Part shown: piece by piece, positions 1-6,780 of the stretch
Position numbering within the stretch: the stretch's first letter is position 1
Layout: every line of letters begins with the position of its first letter
Assembly: GCA_030824175.1 (NCBI GenBank)
Contig: JAVBYH010000340.1
Span: 1 to 12,961, forward strand
Length of the DNA: 12,961 nucleotides
Direction of reading: 5' to 3'
Source: Bacteroidota bacterium
GTDB lineage: Bacteria > Bacteroidota > Ignavibacteria > UBA10030 > UBA8401
Translations under genes and position numbers: made by a program
The notes under the pieces: generated by a model
Databases searched by the model: none
The model's input: the letters and a program-made list of their open reading frames with translations, nothing else
What the model was told of the DNA's origin: nothing

Positions 1-228
1 GAGGCTGTAATTCGTCCGCGTGGTTTTCCCCTCCCACACATTGTCCTTATCGATGTAGGGGGAGGTGTAGCTGTCGAAATCCTTGACCGACTGGTCCCCG
101 ATGAAGTAGCCGGGAATGCGAGAGAGGAGGGGATGGTCCATCGCTCCCTGCTGGTCGATTTGTTGTGCCGGGCATGTGCCTGCGAGGATAAAAAGAAATA
201 CCGCGATGAGTGTGGCGTTTGTTTCCAT
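1..228 (-). CDS. Secreted OmpA-family-like envelope protein, 5' fragment
   Basis: The first 76 residues of a protein that runs off the left edge of the window. Translation begins at an ATG (complement of 226-228), preceded by a GGAG ribosome site about 7 bases upstream. Residues 1-21 form a signal peptide (hydrophobic core LIAVFLFILAG, probable cut after CPA). The mature part reads DHPLLSRIPGYFIGDQSVKD, then a Tyr/Asp-rich stretch and EGKTTRTNYSL. From memory, a 'DHPLxxRxPG...' start followed by 'EGK...Y' is typical of the N-terminal region of OmpA-family or DUF4892-type outer-membrane proteins in Bacteroidota and related groups, which carry a C-terminal peptidoglycan-binding OmpA domain. That domain would lie outside the window, so the family call is inference. 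The gene is divergent from the one starting at 384, with about 155 bp of shared upstream DNA. Confidence 0.6.
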   Translation of the reverse strand, partial: METNATLIAVFLFILAGTCPAQQIDQQGAMDHPLLSRIPGYFIGDQSVKDFDSYTSPYIDKDNVWEGKTTRTNYSL

Positions 229-256
229 TGTGTACTCCCGATGTGTATGAAGTACG

Positions 257-287
257 ATAAAATAAATTATTTTCCCGCCAACGTCAA
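257..287 (-). promoter_or_regulatory. Candidate promoter for the minus-strand OmpA-like gene
   Basis: On the minus strand, TTGACG (287-282) is followed after 17 bases by TATTTT (264-259). This fits a sigma-70-like -35/-10 pair. Read as a Bacteroidota -33/-7 pair it is TTG-N20-TATTTTAT, with two mismatches to TAnnTTTG. It would give a leader of roughly 20-25 bases containing the GGAG site. The call rests on sequence match and position only. Confidence 0.4.
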
Positions 288-365
288 TTCATAGTCGCGC
301 ACGCCACGGCGCCAGGAAAGCGCGCGCCGGCTGAAAATGTTCTTGTGTGTGAATGGAAAAGTGTC

Positions 366-383
366 TACTTTGCTGTACACCCC
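366..383 (+). promoter_or_regulatory. Candidate -7 box and very short leader of the 384 gene
   Basis: TACTTTG (366-372) is one base short of the Bacteroidota -7 consensus TAnnTTTG. It is followed by TGTACACCCC directly against the ATG at 384. No Shine-Dalgarno sequence is visible. The first T of the box lies 18 bases before the ATG, exactly as upstream of the gene at 1751, and the next 10 bases there are nearly identical. If this is the promoter, the mRNA would be leaderless or carry only a few untranslated bases. Confidence 0.3.
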
Positions 384-1667
384 ATGAATACCATCCGTCT
401 CCTCATCGTCCTTGTGACTTGCATAGCAAGTCTTTCCCATGCTCAGGTCAGGCCCGATACGCTGCGCTATACACCGTTCATCTGGGAGTCCGCGCCGCCG
501 TCGGACTGTCCGTTCGAGCCGTCGAAGGATCTGAGCGGCATCAGATTCCTCGGCGTGAAGAGCGGATTTCGCGTGGGGGACACGTGGTATCCTTCCTGGG
601 CCGCTGACGGTAAGCTCTATTCGCCGTACACAGATGGACGCTGTCCCCGTCTGGATGGCGGGCGGGATCTGTCGATCTCCGACGGGAATGTGCCGCAGGG
701 GTACGGACTGGAACGCACATCCACCGGGAATGCCGTCATCGATGGGGAAGATCCGCTCGCCATGACCGTGTACAGCCTCGGCGTGTCGCACGCTTCGTCG
801 CTGCCGTATCACGGGCGCTACCCTGCCGGAAGCCTCGTCCACAATGGCGTGTGGTATTACGGAACGTACTGTCTCGATCCGGCCGGCAGCACGACATACG
901 GCGAGAAGAAGTACAACTGGCCATGGATGGGGCCGTTCGTCGGATTCCGCACGTCCACCGACAATGGCCGGTCGTGGAAGGAATGTCCGCATACGCCGTC
1001 AAAGCCGTTGTTCGGAGAGACCGGCCTCAATGGGTACCCTGTGAAGATCGGTTCGCCGCATTTCGTCGACTTCGGAAGGAACATGGAGCACTCGCCCGAC
1101 GGTAAGGCGTACCTCGTCGCCCATGGCGCCGACACGAGCGACACGAAGCCGCGGTTCTATAACGACAGCTGGATCACCGGCGATCAGGTGTACCTGTTGC
1201 GCGTGGAACCGACAGTCGGAACCATCAACGACTACTCGAAATACGAATTCTATGCCGGCACAGACGCGCAGGGGGCTCCCGTCTGGTCGCGCGAGTTTGC
1301 GAAGATCAAACCCCTCCTCGAGTGGAACAACAACATGGGCTGCGTCACCGTTACGTACAACGCGCCGCTGAAAAAATATCTCATGTGCGTGACCGATGGC
1401 GGCAACACCTGCGCGAAGATGAATTCGTACATCCTGGAATCCGGCGCGCTCACCGGACCGTGGAGGCTCGTGACGTACCTGAAGGACTTCGGCGAGCAGG
1501 CGTACTTCGTGAACTTCCCGTCGAAATTCATCGGCGCAGATGGAACGACGGCATGGATGCTCTACTCGGGCAACTTCGCCGTGGATTGGAACGGGATGAC
1601 GATAGCGCAGCATCCGCCAGGAAGCCACTACGGCATGGTATTTCAGAAGATCGAGTTCCTCAGATAG
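384..1667 (+). CDS. Secreted beta-propeller glycoside-hydrolase/sialidase-like protein
   Basis: A 427-residue exported protein of unknown substrate. The ATG at 384 is preferred over an in-frame ATG at 345 because it places a clean signal peptide at the N-terminus (MNTIRLLIVLVTCIASLSHA, cut before QVRPD). A Shine-Dalgarno sequence is absent. One canonical Asp-box (STDNGRSW, residues 191-198) and repeated aromatic/glycine blade-like segments (GVWYYGTYC, KAYLVAHG, AWMLYSGNF) suggest a five-bladed beta-propeller of the sialidase/GH43-like type. 'ALTGPWRLVTYLKDFG' resembles the last-blade segments of DUF4185-like or GH-like propellers. The catalytic residues of a named hydrolase family cannot be assigned by eye. 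No T9SS sorting domain is present at the C-terminus (ends GMVFQKIEFLR). It stands alone, with the next gene starting 83 bp downstream after its own candidate promoter. It could be a carbohydrate-binding or surface protein rather than an enzyme. Confidence 0.7.
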   Translation: MNTIRLLIVLVTCIASLSHAQVRPDTLRYTPFIWESAPPSDCPFEPSKDLSGIRFLGVKSGFRVGDTWYPSWAADGKLYSPYTDGRCPRLDGGRDLSISDGNVPQGYGLERTSTGNAVIDGEDPLAMTVYSLGVSHASSLPYHGRYPAGSLVHNGVWYYGTYCLDPAGSTTYGEKKYNWPWMGPFVGFRTSTDNGRSWKECPHTPSKPLFGETGLNGYPVKIGSPHFVDFGRNMEHSPDGKAYLVAHGADTSDTKPRFYNDSWITGDQVYLLRVEPTVGTINDYSKYEFYAGTDAQGAPVWSREFAKIKPLLEWNNNMGCVTVTYNAPLKKYLMCVTDGGNTCAKMNSYILESGALTGPWRLVTYLKDFGEQAYFVNFPSKFIGADGTTAWMLYSGNFAVDWNGMTIAQHPPGSHYGMVFQKIEFLR

Positions 1668-1732
1668 TTGCATTCCACACTTCCGGAACCTAATGCGGCG
1701 CTTCGGCGTTATCAGGTGTGCAGGATTTTTTG

Positions 1733-1750
1733 TATATTAGTGCACACCCT
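1733..1750 (+). promoter_or_regulatory. Candidate promoter and short leader of the metal operon
   Basis: TATATTAG (1733-1740) differs from the Bacteroidota -7 consensus TAnnTTTG at one position and follows a T-rich tract (1726-1731). It is followed by TGCACACCCT and the ATG at 1751. No TTG stands at the usual -33 distance, and no Shine-Dalgarno sequence precedes the start. The predicted transcript would be leaderless or nearly so. The layout mirrors that of the gene at 384. Confidence 0.35.
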
Positions 1751-2098
1751 ATGAAGCAGCACCGAAAATATTACGTACTCGCACTCCTCCTCGTCTACGC
1801 ACTCGGTATCGTGTTGCCGATGGAACACGACCATCCCGAGGATGTGACGGGTTCCGGCCGTGCCGTGCTGACGCAGCACGAGGATGCCGACAATTGCCGG
1901 CACATTCCCGTGTCGGATCACAATGAGTGCGCGCTCTGTTCAACGTACAACGGCAGGGCGACGGGGGCGGTTTCCGGGTCGCCGGTGCTCAGCGCGCCCT
2001 TCCGGGAGGCCGTGTGCGCAGTGCAGCAGCCGTATTTCCATTCTCTTCATTTTCTCTCATCCCAATCGCATCGCGGTCCCCCCGCGCTCGCAGCCTAA
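1751..2098 (+). CDS. Small exported His/Cys-rich protein, putative metal-binding
   Basis: A 115-residue protein, first gene of the apparent receptor operon. The ATG at 1751 is chosen because MKQHRKYYVLALLLVYALGI then forms a positively charged start plus a hydrophobic segment, either a signal peptide or an N-terminal anchor. An in-frame ATG at 1718 would bury this. The mature part is dense in possible metal ligands: H26-x-H28, H43, C49-x-H51, H57-x2-C60-x2-C63, C89, H97, H100 and H107, ending in HRGPP. Short proteins with a membrane-like N-terminus, CxxC and a terminal 'R[GA]PP' often lie next to metal-related TonB receptors or efflux genes (DUF2946-like). That placement is from memory and is not a confirmed family match. 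It lies 75 bp before the receptor on the same strand. A periplasmic or inner-membrane-anchored metal binder or sensor is the best inference. Zinc or copper cannot be distinguished. Confidence 0.65.
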   Translation: MKQHRKYYVLALLLVYALGIVLPMEHDHPEDVTGSGRAVLTQHEDADNCRHIPVSDHNECALCSTYNGRATGAVSGSPVLSAPFREAVCAVQQPYFHSLHFLSSQSHRGPPALAA

Positions 2099-2173
2099 CA
2101 CGTACTTCCCCATCGATCGACCAGCATCGGGCGCGATGACGCTGCCCGCATGTCCATACTCTATGAAAGTACC

Positions 2174-4486
2174 ATGATGCAGCACGCGATGACAATTCTC
2201 TGCTGCGCACTCATTGCATGTACCGTGTCCGCAGGCGCGAACTCCGTTTCGCTGCGCGGCACGGTGACGGCGGCGGACACTCGTCTGGCGTTGGAAGGCG
2301 CGACGATCTACATCGTCGAACTCCAGCGCGGCACGACGAGCGATGCGCAGGGTGCGTACGCAATTGACGGTATCAGGCCCGGTTCGTACACGGTGATATG
2401 CACGATGCTCGGGTATTCAACCCGGCGGAACAGCGTATCGCTGACGGCCGATGCCCGCCACGCATTTGTGATGGAGCCCGAGGCGATCACGATGTCCGGA
2501 GTGACGGTGACGGAACAGGGAGGGAAGAGCGGCTACGCCGCTTCCAACCAGTCCATCGTCATGCTGTCTCCGCTCGAGCTTTCACGGCACCGGGGGCAGA
2601 CGCTCGGGCAGCTGCTCGAGAACATCCCGGGCGTGACGCTCCTGCAGACCGGACCCGCGATCGCGAAGCCGGTTGTACGCGGGCTGCACAGCCAGCGGAT
2701 TCTCGTGCTCAATGCGGGCGTTCCCCAGGAAGGGCAGCAGTGGGGAGGCGAACACGCACCGGAGATCGATCCGTTCGCGCCCGCGCAGATACAGGTGCTC
2801 AAGGGAGTGGCGGGTGTGGAGTACGGAGCGGGAGCGATCGGCGGGGTGATCTCGATCGAACCGAGAAGGCTGCGGGAATCGACAGGCATCGCCGGGGAGC
2901 TTACGCTCAACGGCTTCTCGAACAATCGTCAGGGCAGCGGGTCGCTCATCCTCGAGGGCGCGCACGAGTTCCTGCCGGGTGTGAGCTGGCGACTCCAGGG
3001 CAGCATGCGCAGGGCGGGAAATTCACAGACGCCGTCGTACTGGATCGGCAACTCGGGCTTCTTCGAGCGCGACGCATCGGCCGCGATCGGCTATTCGGAC
3101 GAGCGATTCGGCACGGAACTTTACATGAGCCGTTTCTCCACGGAACTGGGGATCTATAAGGGATCGCATCTCGGGAATCTCGACGATCTGCTGCGTGCCA
3201 TTTCGTACGGGCGTCCTCCGGCCGACGACGATTTTTCGTACGCCATCGACGCGCCGAGGCAGGACATCTCGCACGATCTGTGGTCGGTGCGTTCGTATTA
3301 CGTGATGCCGCGCATCGGCCGGTTCGAAGTGCAGTACGGATGGCAGAGCAATCATCGTCAGGAATACGACGCGCATAAGCGTTCGCGCGGCCTGCCGAAT
3401 GTCGATCTCACGCTCACAACGTATTCGGTGGACGTCAAACTGAGGCACGAGCCCGTTGGGGATGTGTTCGGCACCGTCGGCGTCAGCGGCATGCGCCAGG
3501 GAAATGTGGATGTCGGGCTGTCGTTCCTCATACCAAACTTCAGATCGTACAAGGGCGGAGCCTACGTGCTCGAAAATTGGTCGGCCGGTGCGCTGACGCT
3601 CAACGCGGGCACGCGGTACGATCACCAATGGACGACGGTGTATCCGAACGCCGTGCGCGGCATCGCAGAGACGGTGCATGAGCATGGGAAGCTCTCGGGG
3701 GCGCTCGGGGCGATCTTCGAATTCGCACGGCAGTGGACGTTGGGAGTCAACCTGGGCACGGCATGGCGGGCGCCGGGCGTGAACGAACTCTACAGCTACG
3801 GTGTGCATCACGGCACGGCCCAGTTCGAGATCGGCGACGCGCGTCTGCGGACCGAACGAAGCCTGGGAGTCGACGCCACGGTGAAGTACGCGGGGGACGT
3901 CGTGCGCGGGGAGGTGAGCGTCTATAACAACGTGATGAACGATTTCATCTACCTTCATCCGTCGCCGCAGCCCACGCTGACGCTGCGCGGAATCTTTCCC
4001 ACATTCGTCTACCGCCAGGCGGACGTGGTACTGCGCGGGTTCGACGCGTCCTTTGAAGTGCAGCTCACTGAGCGGTACCGCATGGAGGGCTCCGCATCGG
4101 TCGTGCGCGGAGAGAACACCTCCGCCCGCGAGCCGCTTGTCCAGATGCCGGCCGACCGGCTGCGCATCAACAACCACTTCCACATCGGCTCGGCCGGGCC
4201 GGTGCACGACGCCTATGCGGAATTCGGCGGAACGTTCGTGCGCAGGCAGGACCGCGTTCCGACGAATGTCGACTATCTCGACCCGCCGGCGGGATACGCC
4301 GTGGTCGAGGCTTCCGCGGGGACGGAACTCGTCGTCGGAGGCGCGGTCGTCAGGACAAACATCGCCGTCAAGAACCTGTTCAACGCATCGTATCGCGATT
4401 ACCTGAGCAGGTTCAGGTATTTCATCGACGAGACGGGACGGAACATCATTCTGCGAGTGCAGATCCCGATCGGCGATTTTAAATAA
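2174..4486 (+). CDS. TonB-dependent outer-membrane receptor, ZnuD-like (metal uptake)
   Basis: A 770-residue outer-membrane receptor expected to import a substrate using TonB energy. The ATG at 2174 follows GAAAGT (weak ribosome site) and starts a signal peptide (MMQHAMTILCCALIACTVSA). An ATG at 2150 would add eight residues. In order: a carboxypeptidase-regulatory-like domain (about 24-105, with TSDAQGAYAIDGIRPGSYTV), a plug (about 130-230, with LENIPGVTLLQTGPA, VVRGLHSQRILVLNAGVPQ and GVEYGAGAIGGVI), then a beta-barrel to the end (LRVQIPIGDFK). The barrel segment FxRAPxxxELYxxGVHH...E.GD, here WRAPGVNELYSYGVHHGTAQFEIGD, is shared with ZnuD-type zinc receptors as I recall them, and the plug has GGEHAPEIDPF. 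This supports metal uptake, but the exact ligand is inferred. The gene lies between the His/Cys protein and a lipoprotein of a receptor-associated family. No Zur- or Fur-like operator was recognised upstream. Confidence 0.85.
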   Translation: MMQHAMTILCCALIACTVSAGANSVSLRGTVTAADTRLALEGATIYIVELQRGTTSDAQGAYAIDGIRPGSYTVICTMLGYSTRRNSVSLTADARHAFVMEPEAITMSGVTVTEQGGKSGYAASNQSIVMLSPLELSRHRGQTLGQLLENIPGVTLLQTGPAIAKPVVRGLHSQRILVLNAGVPQEGQQWGGEHAPEIDPFAPAQIQVLKGVAGVEYGAGAIGGVISIEPRRLRESTGIAGELTLNGFSNNRQGSGSLILEGAHEFLPGVSWRLQGSMRRAGNSQTPSYWIGNSGFFERDASAAIGYSDERFGTELYMSRFSTELGIYKGSHLGNLDDLLRAISYGRPPADDDFSYAIDAPRQDISHDLWSVRSYYVMPRIGRFEVQYGWQSNHRQEYDAHKRSRGLPNVDLTLTTYSVDVKLRHEPVGDVFGTVGVSGMRQGNVDVGLSFLIPNFRSYKGGAYVLENWSAGALTLNAGTRYDHQWTTVYPNAVRGIAETVHEHGKLSGALGAIFEFARQWTLGVNLGTAWRAPGVNELYSYGVHHGTAQFEIGDARLRTERSLGVDATVKYAGDVVRGEVSVYNNVMNDFIYLHPSPQPTLTLRGIFPTFVYRQADVVLRGFDASFEVQLTERYRMEGSASVVRGENTSAREPLVQMPADRLRINNHFHIGSAGPVHDAYAEFGGTFVRRQDRVPTNVDYLDPPAGYAVVEASAGTELVVGGAVVRTNIAVKNLFNASYRDYLSRFRYFIDETGRNIILRVQIPIGDFK

Positions 4487-4520
4487 TTCAGGATTGATCA
4501 CTTAAAAAGGAATTATATAC

Positions 4521-5096
4521 ATGAAACAGTATTTCATTCATACAGCAGTTATCGCACTCTTCAGTCTCTCTGCAATCTTCACCAGCGGATGCAAAAAAGA
4601 GGACAATCCCGCCGACGCGCCGCCGGCGCTCGAGCATGCGCCCCCGACAACGATCGTCGTCACGCTGACGAACGCGGCGACCGGCGAGATCACGACGGCG
4701 ACGGCGCGGGACACGACAGTCGTCAAGGGCAAGCCCGCCGTCGAGGGAACGCTCGCGCTGAAGGCCGGCGCCGTCTACACCGGGAAGATCACGCTCTATG
4801 ACGAGTCTAAAACGCCCGCGGAAAACGTGACGGGCGAGATCGAGGAGGAGAAGGACGGGCACATCTTCGTGTTCACGGTGAAGAACGGGATCCCGGCCGG
4901 CCGGATCGTCATCGGCGATCTTGACAAGGACTCGAAGGGTTCCAATGTCGGACTGACATTTAAAATAACCGTTGCGTCCGGCGCGGCCGCATCCGGCATG
5001 CTCAACGTCGTGCTGCACCACCACGACAGCGGCAACAAGAACGACAACCTCTTCGATATCGACGTGGACCAGAATCTGCCGCTGACGATCCAATAA
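4521..5096 (+). CDS. Receptor-associated lipoprotein, probably surface exposed
   Basis: A 191-residue lipoprotein, 34 bp downstream of the receptor, with a good ribosome site (AAGGA at 4507-4511). The signal peptide ends in the lipobox TSGC, giving Cys24 as the lipidated residue. The mature start C-K-K-E-D-N-P contains K-(D/E)2, which matches the lipoprotein export signal described for surface lipoproteins of Bacteroidota (Capnocytophaga). The body has alternating Thr/Val beta strands (TTIVVTLTNAATGEITTATA; GKITLYDESKTPAENVTGEI; HIFVFTVKNGI; SNVGLTFKITVASGA) and ends with LNVVLHHHDSGNKNDNLFDI and VDQNLPLTIQ. From memory this is an uncharacterised lipoprotein family commonly placed after TonB-dependent receptors of this type in Bacteroidota. 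H166-H168 and D169 could coordinate a metal. It is likely the receptor's surface or periplasmic partner, with no demonstrated role. A strong terminator follows 34 bp after the stop. Confidence 0.75.
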   Translation: MKQYFIHTAVIALFSLSAIFTSGCKKEDNPADAPPALEHAPPTTIVVTLTNAATGEITTATARDTTVVKGKPAVEGTLALKAGAVYTGKITLYDESKTPAENVTGEIEEEKDGHIFVFTVKNGIPAGRIVIGDLDKDSKGSNVGLTFKITVASGAAASGMLNVVLHHHDSGNKNDNLFDIDVDQNLPLTIQ

Positions 5097-5129
5097 ACGC
5101 AAGGCACCGCCTGCATGCAGCAGACGTAC

Positions 5130-5175
5130 CGGATCCCGCAGGATGGAAAGTCGTCCTGCGGGATCCGCTGTTTTA
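5130..5175 (+). terminator. Rho-independent terminator of the metal operon
   Basis: A perfect 14-bp inverted repeat, CGGATCCCGCAGGA (5130-5143) and TCCTGCGGGATCCG (5154-5167), with a 10-base loop. It is followed by CTG and a short T-run (TTTT, 5171-5174). It sits 34 bp after the lipoprotein stop and before the promoter of the next gene, so it separates the two transcription units. The T-tract is short, but the stem is very stable. Confidence 0.88.
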
Positions 5176-5195
5176 AAAATACGGCATCTGTCGTA

Positions 5196-5227
5196 TTGAA
5201 GAGAGACTCGTCCCGTTCGTACCTTTG
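5196..5227 (+). promoter_or_regulatory. Bacteroidota-type promoter (-33 TTG, -7 TACCTTTG)
   Basis: TACCTTTG (5220-5227) is an exact match to the Bacteroidota -7 consensus TAnnTTTG. A TTG (5196-5198) stands 21 bases upstream, within the usual 17-23 range. The expected start near 5233 gives a leader of about 40 bases containing AGGA (5261-5264) before the ATG at 5274. It lies just after the terminator, so the downstream gene is transcribed separately. This is the clearest promoter in the window. Confidence 0.65.
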
Positions 5228-5273
5228 TTATAAGAGATTCGACCACCACAATTACTCTCGAGGAAAGCGAACC

Positions 5274-6572
5274 ATGAAAGCACGCACCATAACAACACTC
5301 ATTCTGTTCGTCATCGGCGTCTCTCCGGCACAATGGACCAAGGTCAGTTCGCACACGGCCGGTGTCGGAGGTAACCTCACCGCTCATAAATCCACATTGT
5401 TCATCTACGGTTATTTCAACGGCAACAAGGTGTATCGGTCGGCAAACAACGGGGCCAGTCTCACGAACATCACCGGCATGTTCCCAAACGACGTGTATGC
5501 CGTCTGCAGTGTCAAGGACGACGTCTTCGCCGTGTCTGTGAATTCGGGAACGGGAGCGGGACGCTTTTACGTTTCCGCCGACGACGGCGTGACGTGGTCG
5601 GAGCGTTCGGTGATTGCGACGGTCACGGGCAACGGGGCGATCCTGGGCATGACAGTCGACGGGTCGACGCTCTATGCCGTGTCGAATAGGAAATCCTTCT
5701 ACGCGTCGACCGACAACGGCCTCACATGGCAGGAACGGCTCGTGAAGACAACGGCCGGGGGCAACCTGGTCTCCTTCGCCGCCATCGGTTCCACGTATAC
5801 GGCCGTCATACTGGGAACGGGCGCCGTCGTGTCTACGGACGGAGGAGCGACGTGGGAGACGAAGAATCCGGCAAGCGCGACGATCTCATTCGTCTACGCA
5901 TACAACGGCACGATCTACGGCCTCCCTTCCGGAGGCGGTGTCGTCAGATTCAACGCGTCGACGAAGGCGTGGGACGCCGGCACCGGCCTGCCCGATCTGT
6001 TAACGTTCGAGATACCGAAGGCGATCATCGGCAGCGGCGGGACATTGTACGCGTACTACGTGGCATTCTTGACATCGCAGGCTTCCGTGTTCTCGTCGAC
6101 GGACAACGGGAGCACATGGAAAAAACTTTCGGCAACCGGCCTGCCTGCCACGGTGAATCCCGGCGCGTCGGTGAGTGCGCTCGCCGTGAATTCCGCCGGA
6201 TTGTTCCTCTACAATCAGAGCCAGGCGGGAACGGTCATCGACACTGCGAAGACCGGTTTGTACAAAATGTCCGTCGCCACCTCTGTGACAGGAGCGGAGC
6301 GCCGCCCCGCCGATTTTCAGTTGTCGCAGAATTATCCGAATCCGTTCAATCCCGAGACGGTCATCGGATATCACATCCCGAAGAACGGGCCCGTTTCGCT
6401 GAAGGTGTACGACGTGCTCGGACATGAGGTGGCGACACTCGTTGACGGATATCACGCCGCGGGTGCGCGTGCGATCCGTTTCGATGCATCGGCGCTGCCG
6501 GCGGGCGTATATCTCTACAGCCTGCGGACCGCGGCGGGGATGGAGATGAAGAAGATGACGTTCGTGAAATGA
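5274..6572 (+). CDS. T9SS-secreted Asp-box (BNR/sialidase-like) beta-propeller protein
   Basis: A 432-residue exported protein. The open frame extends back to 5115, but that would cross the terminator. The ATG at 5274 has AGGA nine bases upstream and begins a signal peptide (MKARTITTLILFVIGVSPAQ). Residues about 25-335 form a beta-propeller with Asp-boxes SADDGVTW (101-108), STDNGLTW (145-152), STDGGATW (187-194) and STDNGSTW (275-282), plus a degenerate copy SANNGASL near 56. Residues about 347-432 are a T9SS type A sorting domain, with FQLSQNYPNPFNPETVIGY, LKVYDVLGHEVATLVDG, LPAGVYLYSLR and a Lys-rich end MKKMTFVK. This domain directs export across the outer membrane and is normally removed. 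No catalytic residues of sialidases are evident, so a structural, binding or photosynthesis-repair-like propeller fold is as likely as an enzyme. It has its own promoter and is followed by a palindromic repeat. Confidence 0.9.
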   Translation: MKARTITTLILFVIGVSPAQWTKVSSHTAGVGGNLTAHKSTLFIYGYFNGNKVYRSANNGASLTNITGMFPNDVYAVCSVKDDVFAVSVNSGTGAGRFYVSADDGVTWSERSVIATVTGNGAILGMTVDGSTLYAVSNRKSFYASTDNGLTWQERLVKTTAGGNLVSFAAIGSTYTAVILGTGAVVSTDGGATWETKNPASATISFVYAYNGTIYGLPSGGGVVRFNASTKAWDAGTGLPDLLTFEIPKAIIGSGGTLYAYYVAFLTSQASVFSSTDNGSTWKKLSATGLPATVNPGASVSALAVNSAGLFLYNQSQAGTVIDTAKTGLYKMSVATSVTGAERRPADFQLSQNYPNPFNPETVIGYHIPKNGPVSLKVYDVLGHEVATLVDGYHAAGARAIRFDASALPAGVYLYSLRTAAGMEMKKMTFVK

Positions 6573-6643
6573 CACATCGCCAGTACAGGGGCGTGTGCGA
6601 TACGTCCCAGCTATGAAATTGATATGACTGTACAATTGGAGCG

Positions 6644-6721
6644 TGTAGGGCGAAACGGCGTTTCGCCCCGGTTAAATATCGGACGATAGTTCGGCAGGGC
6701 GAAATATCATTTCGCCCTACA
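6644..6721. repeat. Composite palindromic intergenic repeat (REP/BIME-like)
   Basis: A 78-bp element bounded by a perfect 12-bp inverted repeat, TGTAGGGCGAAA (6644-6655) and TTTCGCCCTACA (6710-6721). Each end is also half of its own hairpin. On the left, GGGCGAAAC (6648-6656) pairs with GTTTCGCCC (6660-6668) across a 3-base loop. On the right, AGGGCGAAAT (6696-6705) pairs with ATTTCGCCCT (6709-6718), also across a 3-base loop. About 27 bp of A/T-richer DNA separates them. Two tight hairpins in one gap between genes is the layout of REP/BIME elements, mobilised elsewhere by RAYT transposases. None is encoded here. The element could also block transcription or exonucleases at the 3' end of the upstream mRNA, although it lacks a T-tract. 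Confidence 0.8.
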
Positions 6722-6745
6722 ACGTTGCGTCTGCGAACCGACATT

Positions 6746-6776
6746 TTGCTTTTGGGGGAATGAACGCGTATCTTTT
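6746..6776 (+). promoter_or_regulatory. Candidate promoter of the nucleoside-hydrolase-like gene
   Basis: TTG (6746-6748, within TTTTG) is followed after 20 bases by TATCTTTT (6769-6776), one mismatch from TAnnTTTG. The predicted start falls at or next to the ATG at 6781, so the mRNA would be leaderless. An alternative reading is that translation starts at the in-frame ATG 6760, which directly abuts GGGGGA. In that case the promoter must lie further upstream. Confidence 0.3.
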
Positions 6777-6780
6777 TTGC

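Noticed and set aside
1689..1731. Possible terminator after the 384 gene (ACCT...AGGT around a CGC-TTCG-GCG core, then a T-run)
   Set aside because: The stem is interrupted by several mismatches and the T-run starts about 10 bases after it. Too weak to call, and the T-rich tract fits the promoter equally well.
2210..2221. Lipobox-like LIAC in the signal peptide of the TonB receptor
   Set aside because: TonB receptors are integral barrels, and a signal peptidase I site (VSA/GA) follows a few residues later. Probably coincidental.
3023..4501. Long open frame (492 codons) on the minus strand opposite the TonB receptor
   Set aside because: It is an antisense shadow of GC-rich coding sequence. 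The plus strand encodes a recognisable receptor, and the minus translation is rich in Arg/His/Val with no domains.
5115..5273. Extended N-terminus for the T9SS propeller protein
   Set aside because: The extension would translate the terminator and promoter and bury the signal peptide. The start at 5274 has AGGA upstream.
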